DNA of 64,000 nt from Methanobrevibacter sp. GTDB taxonomy: Archaea; Methanobacteriota; Methanobacteria; Methanobacteriales; Methanobacteriaceae. The position numbers were made by a program, and so were the translations under genes. Numbering within the stretch: position 1 is the stretch's first letter; every line of letters starts with the position of its first letter. Positions 52,593 to 62,806 of this stretch are shown piece after piece. Location of the stretch: contig NZ_JAUNXR010000004.1 in NCBI RefSeq assembly GCF_030539665.1, forward strand, positions 163,088-227,087, written 5' to 3'. Under the pieces are notes generated by a model that was not told the DNA's origin, did not search any database, and worked only from the letters and a program-made list of their open reading frames with translations.

Positions 52593-53435
52593 ATGATGAA
52601 AGTTGTAGTGTTGGTTGAAAACTCATCAAAGGACAATTTAAGAGGGGAGCATGGATTAAGTTTTTATATAGAGCACAAGGGTAAAAGGTATCTGATTGAT
52701 GCTGGAAAATCTAATCTATTTTTGGAAAATTCAAATAAGTTGAATGTTGATTTGGCTGGTGTTGATATGGCTTTTTTATCCCATGCCCATTATGACCATT
52801 CGGGAGGCTTTGAGGAATTCTTTAAAATAAATGAAAGTTCCAAGGTTTATTTGCAAAATGCATGCAGGCAAAAGGAATATTATAAGATTGTCGATTCTAG
52901 AAAAAAGTATATTGGTATTCCGAAGGGTCTTTTGAAAAATTATGACGATAGGTTTGAATTTGTTGACGGCTTTAAAAAGGTTTCAGAGGATGTTTTTATC
53001 TGCCCCCATAATTCGAAGGATCTGGCACTTCGTGGCAAGCGTGCTCACATGTATGGAATTTTAGATGGTGAAGTGGCTGTTGACGATTTCTCCCATGAAC
53101 AGACTATTGTTTTCAAGCAGGACGATGGGTTATTCTTGTTTAATAGCTGTTCTCATGGAGGGGTTGAAAATATTATTGATGAGGTTAGGGCAGTTTTCCC
53201 GAACTATGAAATAATGGCATTCTTTGGAGGTTTTCACATGATGGGTGTCGATGGTGTTGACAGCTGTGAATTTTCAGAGAATGAGGTTAAGGAAATCGGA
53301 AAGTCACTTCTCAAAGATACTGATGCCACTTTCTATACTGGTCATTGTACTGGAGATGTTGCAACAGAATGGCTTGGGGAAATTCTTGGGGATAAGTTAG
53401 TCAATATTCATTCGGGCATGATTGTTGATTTGTAG
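52593..53435 (+). CDS. MBL-fold metallohydrolase
   Basis: About 280 residues of the metallo-beta-lactamase fold. The metal motif SHAHYDHSGG lies near residue 60, with a further HNSKD-type histidine, SCSHGG, and HCTG near the end, the pattern of the MTH1826-like or 7,8-dihydropterin-6-methyl-4-aminobenzene-phosphate synthase-like group. That relation would hint at methanopterin metabolism, but I cannot confirm it. Two adjacent ATG codons at 52593 and 52596 are possible starts; the TTG at 52584 is unlikely. Confidence 0.82.
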   Translation: MMKVVVLVENSSKDNLRGEHGLSFYIEHKGKRYLIDAGKSNLFLENSNKLNVDLAGVDMAFLSHAHYDHSGGFEEFFKINESSKVYLQNACRQKEYYKIVDSRKKYIGIPKGLLKNYDDRFEFVDGFKKVSEDVFICPHNSKDLALRGKRAHMYGILDGEVAVDDFSHEQTIVFKQDDGLFLFNSCSHGGVENIIDEVRAVFPNYEIMAFFGGFHMMGVDGVDSCEFSENEVKEIGKSLLKDTDATFYTGHCTGDVATEWLGEILGDKLVNIHSGMIVDL

Positions 53436-53670
53436 TGAGGTAAACAATTCAATAATTAAATCGGAAAACACTTTCCAACAAAACAAATTATTGTTAATTT
53501 ATGGAATATTTTAATAATTATCTTAATTGATTAGTAAATTTTAAACATTTTAAAGCATTTATTTGATAATTTGAATATCTGTTTATAATTTAGATACATT
53601 TAAATTAAATGATTAATAAAAATACTATTAATATAAATCTTATTTATTATTACATTAATGAGGAGAAACA

Positions 53671-54747
53671 ATGAGTAGTGAAAAGATAGCATTAGTAGGA
53701 ACACCATGTCAAATACTAGCTGCAACCAAAATCAACAAATATGAGGATTATACTGGTGGTTCTGACATTGATTTTAAATTAGGATTATTCTGTATGGAGA
53801 ACTTCTCATATTCCTACCTTGAAAAGTTCTTAGAAGAAAGAGGAATTAAATTATTTGAAGTAAAGGAATTCAGAATAGATAAAGGATACTTTATAGCATT
53901 CTTGATGGACGGTTCCACCTTTAAAATACCAATTGCAGAGACAGAATTATTTACACGTAAAAATTGTCACGTATGTACTGATTTCACTTCTGATGCTTCT
54001 GATATCTCAGTAGGTTCTGTAGGTACTCCTGAAGACCATTCAACAGTGATTGTCAGAACAAAAAAAGGAAAGGAAGTAATTGACAATTGTATTAAGAAAG
54101 GATATATTCAGGCTGAAAAACTTGATGAAAAAGGAGAAAAAATCCTTAGAAGCGTAGCTAATAAAAAGATATCCGGCAATTCAAAAATAATTGCAAAGAG
54201 AGAGGCTGTTGCAAGACCTGTTTTATCCAAAAGATACATGTCTGACGATGAAGTAAAGGCAGAAGCACTTATTTGCCAATTCAAAAACTTAGAAAACGAT
54301 GTCATTAGTGTTGGATCATGTGTTCTTTGTGGTGCTTGTGAATACGTATGTCCTATTGACTCAATTCAGATTAACCGTAGAAAACCAGTAGCTACAAAAG
54401 AATGTGAAGACGATTGTCATGCATGCTACTTTGCATGTCCAAGAACTTATGTAAGTGAAGAAATATTTGATAAGGACATTGATGAAAAGCCATTAGGAGA
54501 CTACATAGAATTGTTGTCTGTAAAAGCAGAATCAATTATAGGTCAGGATGGTGGTGTAGTATCCGCTATTTTAATTTATTTACTTGAAAACGAAATAGTA
54601 GATGAAGTGTCTATTGTAAGACAGGACAAGGATGCTCCATGGAGGCCTCAATCATTCTTAACTTCAAGAGTTCAGGATGTAGTATCTGCTGCTGGAACCA
54701 AATACAGTACAGTACCTATTGGATTTAAAGCACTTTCCGACAAATAG
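53671..54747 (+). CDS. FrhB/FdhB-family flavoprotein with permuted domain order
   Basis: 358 residues. Members of this F420-hydrogenase/dehydrogenase beta family oxidise or reduce F420 using FAD and an iron-sulfur cluster. The usual order is (ferredoxin)-FrhB_N-FrhB_C. Here FrhB_C comes first: ALVGTPCQILA at residues 7-17, CMENFSYSYLE at 41, CHVC at 99-102 and SVGSVGTPEDHSTVIVRT at 113-130. The ferredoxin follows (CVLCGACEYVCP at 217-228; C245, C249, C252, C256), and FrhB_N is last: GQDGGVVSAILIYLLE at 291-306 and AAGTKYSTVP at 340-349. The cut falls exactly between the two family domains. ATG with GAGGAG upstream and a promoter-like region show an independent, intact gene. Confidence 0.85.
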   Translation: MSSEKIALVGTPCQILAATKINKYEDYTGGSDIDFKLGLFCMENFSYSYLEKFLEERGIKLFEVKEFRIDKGYFIAFLMDGSTFKIPIAETELFTRKNCHVCTDFTSDASDISVGSVGTPEDHSTVIVRTKKGKEVIDNCIKKGYIQAEKLDEKGEKILRSVANKKISGNSKIIAKREAVARPVLSKRYMSDDEVKAEALICQFKNLENDVISVGSCVLCGACEYVCPIDSIQINRRKPVATKECEDDCHACYFACPRTYVSEEIFDKDIDEKPLGDYIELLSVKAESIIGQDGGVVSAILIYLLENEIVDEVSIVRQDKDAPWRPQSFLTSRVQDVVSAAGTKYSTVPIGFKALSDK

Positions 54748-54779
54748 AAACTAATGTTTCTATATTTTTCTTTTTTTAA
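54745..54779 (+). terminator. Terminator after the FrhB-like gene
   Basis: A perfect seven-base-pair stem TAGAAAC and GTTTCTA with loop TAAT, starting at the stop codon, then a T-rich tail with seven T in a row. Confidence 0.7.
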
Positions 54780-54780
54780 C

Positions 54781-55275
54781 ATGACAATCAAGATAACTAA
54801 AACAGAATTCGATAATCTGGCCGAAATTGCAGAGTTGGCTGAGGAAATATGGAATGAATGCTTTATTGACATTATTTCACAAGGCCAAATTGACTACATG
54901 GTGGAACAATTCCAGTCATTGAAAGCTATGGAAAATCAGGTGAAAAATGACAACTATAGCTATTATGGCGTTTATTTCGACGATAAACTTTGCGGATATT
55001 TTGGAATTCGATTAGAGGATGAAAAATTATTTTTAAGCAAATTATATCTTCACAAGGACTATCGTGGCCAAGGAATCGCTTCCAGAATGCTTCAGACCAT
55101 TTTTGAAATAGGTAGAAATGAAGGCAAGAAATCAGTCTATCTTACAGTTAACAAGTACAACGATCAGGCCGTTGATGTTTACAATGCAAAGGGATTTGAA
55201 GTAATTGATAGTGTTGTAACTGACATTGGGGAAGGCTATGTGATGGACGACTATATTTTTGAATATGTCTTATAG
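54781..55275 (+). CDS. GNAT-family N-acetyltransferase
   Basis: 164 residues of the GNAT fold. The acetyl-CoA site motif A is LYLHKDYRGQGIASRML near residue 90 (RGQGIA is the pyrophosphate loop), and the C-terminal VYNAKGFEVIDSV is motif B. The frame begins at 54754 inside the terminator; ATG at 54781 is the start. There is no ribosome site upstream, so the mRNA may be leaderless or the start mis-set. Substrate unknown. Confidence 0.85.
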   Translation: MTIKITKTEFDNLAEIAELAEEIWNECFIDIISQGQIDYMVEQFQSLKAMENQVKNDNYSYYGVYFDDKLCGYFGIRLEDEKLFLSKLYLHKDYRGQGIASRMLQTIFEIGRNEGKKSVYLTVNKYNDQAVDVYNAKGFEVIDSVVTDIGEGYVMDDYIFEYVL

Positions 55276-55355
55276 CTTTTTCCAATCTTTTTTTTTACAA
55301 ATGTGTCTAATGAAAGTCTACAAATTTATATAATTTATTAAATGTTGGGATTGGC

Positions 55356-56624
55356 ATGTTTTATTATAATAGGATATTGGATGATTCATTGAAAGAATAT
55401 TTGGAAATGGTGGGTGCAGTTTTAGTTGTTGGTCCTAAGTGGTGTGGTAAAACCACTACTGCTAAAAGACATGCAAAAAGTGTAATTGAATTTCAAAATC
55501 CTGATAAAAGAGATTCCTATTTGGAATTGGCTAATTTCAAACCCTCTCTTCTTTTAGAAGGAGAAAAGCCAAGACTTATTGATGAATGGCAAATAGCACC
55601 AGTTGTATGGGATGCTGTTAGAACAAGTGTAGATAAATCAGAAGATGATGGATTATATATTTTGACTGGTTCCACATCTGTTGATGAAAGTCAAATCATG
55701 CATAGTGGTACGGGAAGAATAAGTAGGCTAATGATGAGGCCGATGAGTTTATTTGAAAGTAAAGAGTCAAATGGGAAAATCTCTTTAAAAGATTTATTTG
55801 AAAATCCCGATTTGGATATTGATGGCATCCAATCAGATTTATCGATAGAAGATTTAGTTTTTGCAGCTTGTAGGGGAGGATGGCCCGACAGCTTAAATAA
55901 AAGAACTGATCATGCCAAATTATTTGTAGCTTATAATTATGTTGACAGCATATGTGAAAGTGATGTGTCAAGCGTAGATGGCGTAAAAAGAAATCCTGAA
56001 ATTGTTAGGGCAATATTAAGGACTTATGCTCGAAATATTTCTACATTAACAACCAACAAGACATTAATTTCCGATATTAGATCTAACTTTACAGAAATGT
56101 CCGATGCCACTTTTTATTCTTATGTAAATGCATTGGAAAGGTTATTTGTCATTTCAAATGTGGATTCCTGGAGACCAAACGTGAGATCAAAGTCATCCAT
56201 CAGGGCTAGTTCTAAAAAGGAGTTCATTGATCCATCTATAGCTGTAGCTGCTTTAAATTTATCTCCTCGTGATTTGTTGTTTGATTTGGAAACATTTGGT
56301 TTTATTTTTGAAAATCTATGTATTCGTGATTTAGCTGTTTATTCATCTCTTAAAAGAGGTCATATTTCTTATTATCGTGATAGGGGAGGATTGGAAGCAG
56401 ATTGTGTAATTCGTTTAAGGGATGGGAGATATGGGTTGATTGAATTTAAATTAGGTTCTAGAGAGCTGGACAAGGGGGCTAAAAACCTTTTGAAATTAAA
56501 TGATTTAATTAAAGAAAAAGGATTTATGGAGCCAAGTTTTTTAGCTATTCTTACGGGAACTGAAATTGCATATACTCGTCCAGATGGAGTAAAGGTAATT
56601 CCGATAGGCACTTTAAGAGATTAA
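55356..56624 (+). CDS. AAA-type ATPase with DUF4143 domain
   Basis: 422 residues. N-terminal AAA domain with Walker A GPKWCGKTT near residue 27 and Walker B-like LIDEWQIAP near 73, sensor region ILTGSTS; C-terminal DUF4143 domain (about 200-400) ending in a restriction-endonuclease-like YRDRGGLEADCVIRL ... GLIEFKLGS stretch with the D-x-E/x-x-K arrangement. These ATPases are very numerous in methanogens and gut bacteria, spread as mobile single genes, and have no proven function. GC and codon use match the neighbours. Confidence 0.88.
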   Translation: MFYYNRILDDSLKEYLEMVGAVLVVGPKWCGKTTTAKRHAKSVIEFQNPDKRDSYLELANFKPSLLLEGEKPRLIDEWQIAPVVWDAVRTSVDKSEDDGLYILTGSTSVDESQIMHSGTGRISRLMMRPMSLFESKESNGKISLKDLFENPDLDIDGIQSDLSIEDLVFAACRGGWPDSLNKRTDHAKLFVAYNYVDSICESDVSSVDGVKRNPEIVRAILRTYARNISTLTTNKTLISDIRSNFTEMSDATFYSYVNALERLFVISNVDSWRPNVRSKSSIRASSKKEFIDPSIAVAALNLSPRDLLFDLETFGFIFENLCIRDLAVYSSLKRGHISYYRDRGGLEADCVIRLRDGRYGLIEFKLGSRELDKGAKNLLKLNDLIKEKGFMEPSFLAILTGTEIAYTRPDGVKVIPIGTLRD

Positions 56625-56707
56625 GTATTTTTATATATTCTAAAAACAATATTATAGAATATAAATTTAAATATGATAATAAAATAATTGATAGTAGGTG
56701 AATAAGT

Positions 56708-57736
56708 ATGGATTTAATGAAAGAGCTTTCTTTAACCCCAGGTATTTCTGGTTTTGAAGAAAAAATTGCTGATATTATTGAAAGAGAATTAAAAGATAAT
56801 GTCGACTCCATTGAAAAGGACAGTATGGGAAATATTATAGCTACCAAAAAAGGTGAAAATAAGAAGGCACCTACAATAATGCTTGCATCTCATATGGACG
56901 AAATAGGATTGATGGTCAGATACATTGATGATAAAGGATATATTAAATTCTCCAAAATCGGCGGAATCAACGATCAGATGTTGATGAATCAAACCGTAAC
57001 CATTCATTCCGCCACTGGTGATCATGTTGGAGTCATCGGTTCAAAGCCACCTCACGTTACAAAACCTGAAGAAAGGAACAAGGTTGTCCCGGCTGAGGAT
57101 ATGTTTATTGATATTGGAGCAAAGGATAAGGAAGACGCCGAATCAATGGTCTGTGTAGGAGACCCAATCACATTCAAGTCATGGTATGAAGAATTCCCAA
57201 ACGACTTGATTATGGGTAAGGCTTTGGATAACCGTGTTGGATGCTATGTGATGATGGAAGTTTTAAAAAGAGTGGACACTAGAGCTACCGTATATGGTGT
57301 AGGTACTGTACAGGAGGAAGTTGGTCTTAAAGGAGCTAAAACTTCATCATATAGATTAAATCCTGACATGGCTATTGCTTTAGATGTAACTTTATCTGGT
57401 GACCATCCTGGAATCAAGCCAGATGAGGCACCTGCAGTAATCGGCAAAGGACCTGCAATCATTTTGATTGACGCAAGCGGACGTGGAATCATCACTCAAA
57501 AGTCAATCAAGGACATGTTAATAAAAGCAGGTGACGAAAATGATATTGATTATCAATTGGAAGTAAGTGACGGCGGAACCACTGATGGTACTGCAATTCA
57601 CTTGACAAGGGAAGGAATTCCAACAGGGGTTCTTTCAGTTCCAACAAGATATATCCACACTACAGTTAGCGTATGCAGTAAGAAGGATATTGAATCAACT
57701 ATCGAATTAATCGTAGAAGCTATTAACAATCTCTAG
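56708..57736 (+). CDS. M42-family aminopeptidase (TET type)
   Basis: 342 residues. A zinc or cobalt aminopeptidase that in archaea forms dodecameric tetrahedral particles trimming peptides from the proteasome. Metal and catalytic motifs: [11 protein letters not shown] near residue 61 (His, Asp), [11 protein letters not shown] near 180 (Asp), [11 protein letters not shown] near 210 (Glu-Glu), LDVTLSGD and the final [11 protein letters not shown] (His). GGTGAATAAGT precedes the ATG. Often called endoglucanase in older annotation, wrongly. Confidence 0.94.
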   Translation: MDLMKELSLTPGISGFEEKIADIIERELKDNVDSIEKDSMGNIIATKKGENKKAPTIMLASHMDEIGLMVRYIDDKGYIKFSKIGGINDQMLMNQTVTIHSATGDHVGVIGSKPPHVTKPEERNKVVPAEDMFIDIGAKDKEDAESMVCVGDPITFKSWYEEFPNDLIMGKALDNRVGCYVMMEVLKRVDTRATVYGVGTVQEEVGLKGAKTSSYRLNPDMAIALDVTLSGDHPGIKPDEAPAVIGKGPAIILIDASGRGIITQKSIKDMLIKAGDENDIDYQLEVSDGGTTDGTAIHLTREGIPTGVLSVPTRYIHTTVSVCSKKDIESTIELIVEAINNL

Positions 57737-57773
57737 CTTTTACAACTTTTTTTTATATTTTTAAGGGTTTTTT

Positions 57774-58193
57774 ATGTTTAAAATAAGTATGACTCCTAGG
57801 TTTGGAGATATTGACGGATTAAGACATGTAAACAATAATGTTTTAGGGGTTTGGTTTGAAACAGGAAGAAATGACATTTTCAGATTCTTCACTCCAAATT
57901 TAAGCTTGGATTATGAAGACTGGAAATTGATTCTTGTTCGTACAGAGTATGATTATCTGGGCCAAATGTTCTTTGACGGTGATGTTGAAATAAGAACTTA
58001 CATTACAAAGATAGGCAACAGTTCATTTACAATAGGTCATGAAGCATGGCAGGATAATGAGCTTAAGGCAAAAGGTTTGGCGGTTCTGGTCCATTTTGAC
58101 TTTATAGAGCAAAAATCAGTACCGATTCCAGATGATATTAGAACAAAGCTGGAAGAACATTTGATAGATGAGGCCGACATTGGCAAATTATAA
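57774..58193 (+). CDS. Acyl-CoA thioesterase, hotdog fold
   Basis: 139 residues. It has the 4HBT pattern: RFGDIDGLRHVNNNVLGVWFETGR, where the Asp and the HVNN turn are catalytic, followed by strand-rich segments (VEIRTYITKIGNSSFTIGHEAW). It hydrolyses small acyl-CoA thioesters; substrate unknown. TTAAGGG precedes the ATG. It ends just before the convergent trmO gene. Confidence 0.88.
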   Translation: MFKISMTPRFGDIDGLRHVNNNVLGVWFETGRNDIFRFFTPNLSLDYEDWKLILVRTEYDYLGQMFFDGDVEIRTYITKIGNSSFTIGHEAWQDNELKAKGLAVLVHFDFIEQKSVPIPDDIRTKLEEHLIDEADIGKL

Positions 58194-58213
58194 AAAAATG
58201 AGGATTTGATAGC

Positions 58214-58699
58214 TTATTTAAATCTATCATCTGATTTTTTAGTTTTTGCATTTTGATGCTTTTTCTCAAACCATCCTATTTTTAATTCATCTATTGTATC
58301 TTCATATAAATGAGGAACATAAGGTTTGATGTCAAGCAATGGTGTTCCATTCAAAACATCCACATTACTGATGTGCACAACATTTCCTTCGACTTTTTCT
58401 ACTTTTACAACAGAAGATCCAATGCGATTTGGTCTTTTTGGTGATCTTGTAGCAAATATTCCATGAGTATTGTCGTCTAAAAAGGGTTTTACTTCAAGTT
58501 TATACCCGTCAACTTTGTGCAACAAATAAAGTATGTTGATATGTGAGAAGCCTTCAAGGTCTTTTAAGCCTTCTTGAAACTTTTCATCAACTATGATTTG
58601 TCCTTCAACTCCAACTGCTCCAGTTGGTTGGATAGGCATTCCTTCAATTTCATTAAAAGGAGTTTTTATTGTTCCTAATTGTTCCATTTCAATAATCAT
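58214..58699 (-). CDS. trmO: tRNA (t6A37)-N6-methyltransferase TrmO
   Basis: 161 residues of the TrmO/YaeB (TsaA) family, which uses SAM to methylate t6A at position 37 of some threonine tRNAs. Typical motifs: LGTIKTPF at the start, PTGAVGVEGQI, SHINILYLLHKVDGY, FATRSPKRPNRIGSSVVKV near residue 84 and NGTPLLDIKPYVP. The start may be the Met at residue 5 (58687) rather than 58699. Confidence 0.92.
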   Translation of the reverse strand: MIIEMEQLGTIKTPFNEIEGMPIQPTGAVGVEGQIIVDEKFQEGLKDLEGFSHINILYLLHKVDGYKLEVKPFLDDNTHGIFATRSPKRPNRIGSSVVKVEKVEGNVVHISNVDVLNGTPLLDIKPYVPHLYEDTIDELKIGWFEKKHQNAKTKKSDDRFK

Positions 58700-58817
58700 G
58701 GTAATATTTTTTTACTTTTTAATTATTATATTTTAATAAATTTTTTTAACTTAATGTGAAAATATATTAATATCGAATTTTATAATTATATTATATAATA
58801 CAAATGGAAGTTTTATT

Positions 58818-59024
58818 ATGGAATTAAGTGCAAGAAATCAATTAAAAGGTAAAGTAAGCGAAGTAAATCTTGGTATGATAACTGCAAGTATTAAAATCGA
58901 AGTGGAAGATCCTACCACTATCACTGCTGTAATTACCAAAGAGTCTGCTGAAAAATTAGGTCTTAAAGAAGGGGATGATGTTAAAGCTATCATCAAATCC
59001 ACAGAAATTATTGTTGGAAAATAA
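58818..59024 (+). CDS. Mop-like molybdate-binding (TOBE) protein
   Basis: 68 residues forming one TOBE/Mop domain: SARNQLKGKVSEVNLGMITASIKIEV and ITKESAEKLGLKEGDDVKAIIKSTEIIVGK. Such molbindins bind molybdate or tungstate as ring-shaped oligomers, buffering the oxyanion in the cytoplasm. Its presence fits modABC and moaE in the same window. A terminator overlaps its end. Confidence 0.93.
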   Translation: MELSARNQLKGKVSEVNLGMITASIKIEVEDPTTITAVITKESAEKLGLKEGDDVKAIIKSTEIIVGK

Positions 59025-59048
59025 ATATTTTCCAATCCTTTTTTTTTA
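59014..59048 (+). terminator. Terminator after the Mop gene
   Basis: Perfect ten-base-pair stem, TTGGAAAATA and TATTTTCCAA, overlapping the stop codon, followed by TCC and a run of nine T. May act on both strands, since the minus-strand gene ends at 59046. Confidence 0.75.
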
Positions 59049-59234
59049 ACTAGAAGAAATTATGTTCCTTATAATTTCTATTAAACTAAAATCAAAGTAG
59101 CTTTGAGCTAATAGTATTAAGAATATTATCAGCAATATTATAAAAATTGTTTTCAGGTGTTTTACAATACAATAAACAATTCCAAACAATAATAGAATTT
59201 TTATAAAAAAGAAAATTAGAGAAGATAATTCCAT
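59046..59234 (-). CDS. Small two-segment membrane protein
   Basis: 62 residues, almost entirely hydrophobic, with two membrane segments (about 5-24 and 28-45). It begins three bases after the moaE stop, with AGGAGG inside the moaE end, so it is translated and is the last gene of the operon. No family recognised. Confidence 0.65.
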   Translation of the reverse strand: MELSSLIFFFIKILLLFGIVYCIVKHLKTIFIILLIIFLILLAQSYFDFSLIEIIRNIISSS

Positions 59235-59237
59235 TCA

Positions 59238-59675
59238 TTATCCTCCTGCCATAATGGTTTTCACGCCTTCATTTGAAATTTCTTCTTTTTTAAATTCAAC
59301 TTCGAATTTAACCCTTTCAATAACATCTTTCAAGGCATCTAAAGTTTCTCCTCTATGGTTTCCGAGAACGGCTACTAAAAACAATGGGTCGCCAGTATAG
59401 AATTCACCTATGTGGTGTATTACGGAAATTTCAAATACGTTATATTTTATTTTAGCTGATTCCACAATCTTTTCAATCTCTTCAGTAGTTTTTTCAACGT
59501 CAGGTGTAGTTAAAATTAACTTGTCCAGAGTCATTTCGTCTTCTTTTCCACGTACAATTCCTTCAAATGTAAAGATGGCTCCTGAATAGTCAACTTTCTG
59601 ACTTTTTTTAAGATCAGCTATCAAGTCTGCCATTTCAATTTTTTCTTCCTTGTTTTCAATAATTTTCACGACCAT
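59238..59675 (-). CDS. moaE: Molybdopterin synthase catalytic subunit MoaE
   Basis: About 145 residues. MoaE joins MoaD thiocarboxylate sulfur to precursor Z to form molybdopterin. Motifs: YSGAIFTFEGIVRG near residue 34 (usual GAxxxFxGxVR), VFEISVIHHIGEFYTGDPLFLVAVLGNHRGETLDAL (IxHRxGxLxxGE region) and the final KKEEISNEGVKTIM. ATG at 59675 is taken over the GTG at 59684, which belongs to the ribosome site GTGATT. In methanogens it supplies molybdopterin or tungstopterin for formylmethanofuran dehydrogenase. Confidence 0.88.
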   Translation of the reverse strand: MVVKIIENKEEKIEMADLIADLKKSQKVDYSGAIFTFEGIVRGKEDEMTLDKLILTTPDVEKTTEEIEKIVESAKIKYNVFEISVIHHIGEFYTGDPLFLVAVLGNHRGETLDALKDVIERVKFEVEFKKEEISNEGVKTIMAGG

Positions 59676-59684
59676 TTCAATCAC

Positions 59685-60936
<1,252 letters not shown>

Positions 60937-61284
60937 AAAATTCCCTAATAACGCTTTATTTATCTAACTTTTGTTATTTTTAATTAAAATAGTTTATTAT
61001 TTTGTTTTTAAGTAATTATGCAATTCTCAATTAAAAAAAATTAAGCATTGTTTTAAAAGATCGACAACGGATCTTCTTTTAGTTGGCTGTTATTTTTTCC
61101 ATTATTCTTCTTTCAATTCTTAATTTTAACATTTGATTGCATATTTTTGCTTATGGATGAATGGGGCATGTTAATTAGCTTTAAAATCTTTAATAATGAA
61201 GAATTAGACATTTGATTATTTTTGGATAATTTATATTAAATAGTTTTTATAAATATTTTCTATATAAAACTGGAGTTTTTTAAA
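60937..61284. other. Divergent intergenic region with a hairpin
   Basis: 348 AT-rich bases between divergent genes. At 61057-61075 AAGATC and GATCTT form a hairpin flanked by A and T runs, terminator-like in form, but no gene ends here. A TATA-like TTTATAAATA precedes the plus-strand gene. No open frame was recognised. Confidence 0.4.
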
Positions 61285-61944
61285 ATGGATAAAAATAAAA
61301 AGATTATTCTAGTAGCGGCAATTGTAGTTGTAGTGGCTATTGTTGCAGGAGCATTATTTTCAGGTATTTTAAATTCTTCATCTAGTGAGGGAACCACTCC
61401 TTTTTCCAACGAATTTATGGAAGGGGATTTTGTAGGTACTGTTAACGTAGTTAACAATACTGATAAATGGGCTGTTGCTTATAAGGATCCGGTCCATCAC
61501 ATTGAATATAATGTTTCCACTTGTAAAAACGCATCCTTTTTAGTTGACTTGTACAGTGTTCAGGGAATGACAGGTCCGGAGCATAGAACTTTTAACAACC
61601 AGAACTGGGACATATACCTTGGACAAGGTCAGCAGGAAATCAACAATAGGAACGTGACTTTACAGATTTTCATGTGTGTGGCTGATAAAGATAACCAGAG
61701 CTATGTTATTTACGCAATATTCAACAACAACACTCAAGTTAAAGTGGGCAACAATCTTTATTGTGATGCATTTACAGAATATATTGAACCTTTACTCACA
61801 TCCATCACATTGAAACATAATTCCGGAGCTCCGGAACTTTATGATTTGTTGGGTGTAGATAAAGCAACCTTTGATCAACAGGCTGATTTGCTTAAAGAGG
61901 TTAAAAAAGGAAACCAAACAGCTATAGCACAATTAAGTGGATGA
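61285..61944 (+). CDS. Membrane-anchored extracellular protein, unknown
   Basis: 219 residues. Anchor at about 7-31 (IILVAAIVVVVAIVAGALFSGIL), then a soluble domain of about 185 residues with several NxT/S sites. It contains NNTDKWAVAYKDPVHHIEYNVSTC, an early cysteine pair pattern (Cys80, Cys131 and a third) and a C-terminal helix PELYDLLGVDKATFDQQADLLKEVKKG. No family recognised. Overlaps the upstream frame of Tsr3, so the genes are adjacent, likely a transcript pair. Confidence 0.65.
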   Translation: MDKNKKIILVAAIVVVVAIVAGALFSGILNSSSSEGTTPFSNEFMEGDFVGTVNVVNNTDKWAVAYKDPVHHIEYNVSTCKNASFLVDLYSVQGMTGPEHRTFNNQNWDIYLGQGQQEINNRNVTLQIFMCVADKDNQSYVIYAIFNNNTQVKVGNNLYCDAFTEYIEPLLTSITLKHNSGAPELYDLLGVDKATFDQQADLLKEVKKGNQTAIAQLSG

Positions 61945-61948
61945 TAAT

Positions 61949-62464
61949 ATGAACATAACAGTTTTTCATGCAAATGAATGCGACAGAAAGAAATGTACAA
62001 CAGTAAAAATGGAAAAACTAGGCAAATGTAGGATTGTCAACAACATTAACAAAATTCCTTCAGGAGCCATTGTCCTGAATCCTTTTGCAGAGAAAGCTGT
62101 TTCCTATGAAGATTATCGATTCGTATCAAGAAGGGGAATTGTGGGTCTTGACTGCTCTTGGAATGAAGTTACAAAATCCAAAAAGTTTTTTGCTCTTTCC
62201 AAGTATCACAGATCCCTTCCATTCTTAATAGCTACCAATCCTGTAAACTATGGCAAGCCATGTATTCTGTCAACAGTTGAAGCAATCGCTGCAACTCTTT
62301 ATATTACTCGATTTAAAGAAGAGGCTGAAGATATGCTTCAGGGATTCAAATGGGGTCATACTTTTTTAGAGTTAAATCATGAACTCTTAGAAGCATATAG
62401 TGAAGCCGATACAAGTAAAGAAGTTGTAGAAATTCAAAATAATTTCTTAGAATCTAAGAAATAA
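61949..62464 (+). CDS. tsr3: 18S/16S rRNA aminocarboxypropyltransferase Tsr3
   Basis: 171 residues of the Tsr3 family (DUF367), which transfers the aminocarboxypropyl group of SAM to a pseudouridine in small-subunit rRNA. Motifs: HANECDRKKCT at the start, VLNPFAEKAVSYED, RRGIVGLDCSWNE, and RSLPFLIATNPVNYGKPCILSTVEA. GGATGAT precedes the ATG at 61949; an in-frame TTG-type start further upstream at 61937 would overlap the preceding gene. Confidence 0.93.
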   Translation: MNITVFHANECDRKKCTTVKMEKLGKCRIVNNINKIPSGAIVLNPFAEKAVSYEDYRFVSRRGIVGLDCSWNEVTKSKKFFALSKYHRSLPFLIATNPVNYGKPCILSTVEAIAATLYITRFKEEAEDMLQGFKWGHTFLELNHELLEAYSEADTSKEVVEIQNNFLESKK

Positions 62465-62602
62465 GGCAGTTTTACTAAAGATTTAAATACTATTAAAATT
62501 AAAATATTTATTAATAGTTATATTAAACGGAATTTAAATCTGATTTTGTTATAACGATTATTAATTTAATTTGTTTTTAATATTTATAAGGAGGAATTAC
62601 CT

Positions 62603-62749
62603 ATGGCAAGATTCGAAGAAGCGGAAAACAGAATGTTTAATGTTAAAATTTGCTTAAAATGTAATGCTCGTAACCCTGCTAGTGCAACCACTTGCAGAAA
62701 ATGTGGTTACAAAGGTTTAAGGTACAAAGCAAAAGAACCAAGAGGATAG
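62603..62749 (+). CDS. rpl40e: 50S ribosomal protein L40e
   Basis: 48 residues with four cysteines, CLKC and CRKCG, in the pattern [20 protein letters not shown] of L40e. In eukaryotes it is made as a ubiquitin fusion. AAGGAGGAAT precedes the ATG. It stands between tsr3 and GGGP synthase, a neighbourhood seen in other methanogens. Confidence 0.96.
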   Translation: MARFEEAENRMFNVKICLKCNARNPASATTCRKCGYKGLRYKAKEPRG

Positions 62750-62806
62750 ATTTATTCTCTTTTTAACTATTTTTTCTTTTTTTAAAAATTATTATTAGAT
62801 GATATT

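Noticed and set aside
61055-61080. Hairpin at 61.06 kb as a gene terminator
   Set aside because: No gene ends upstream on either strand; it lies between two divergent starts.
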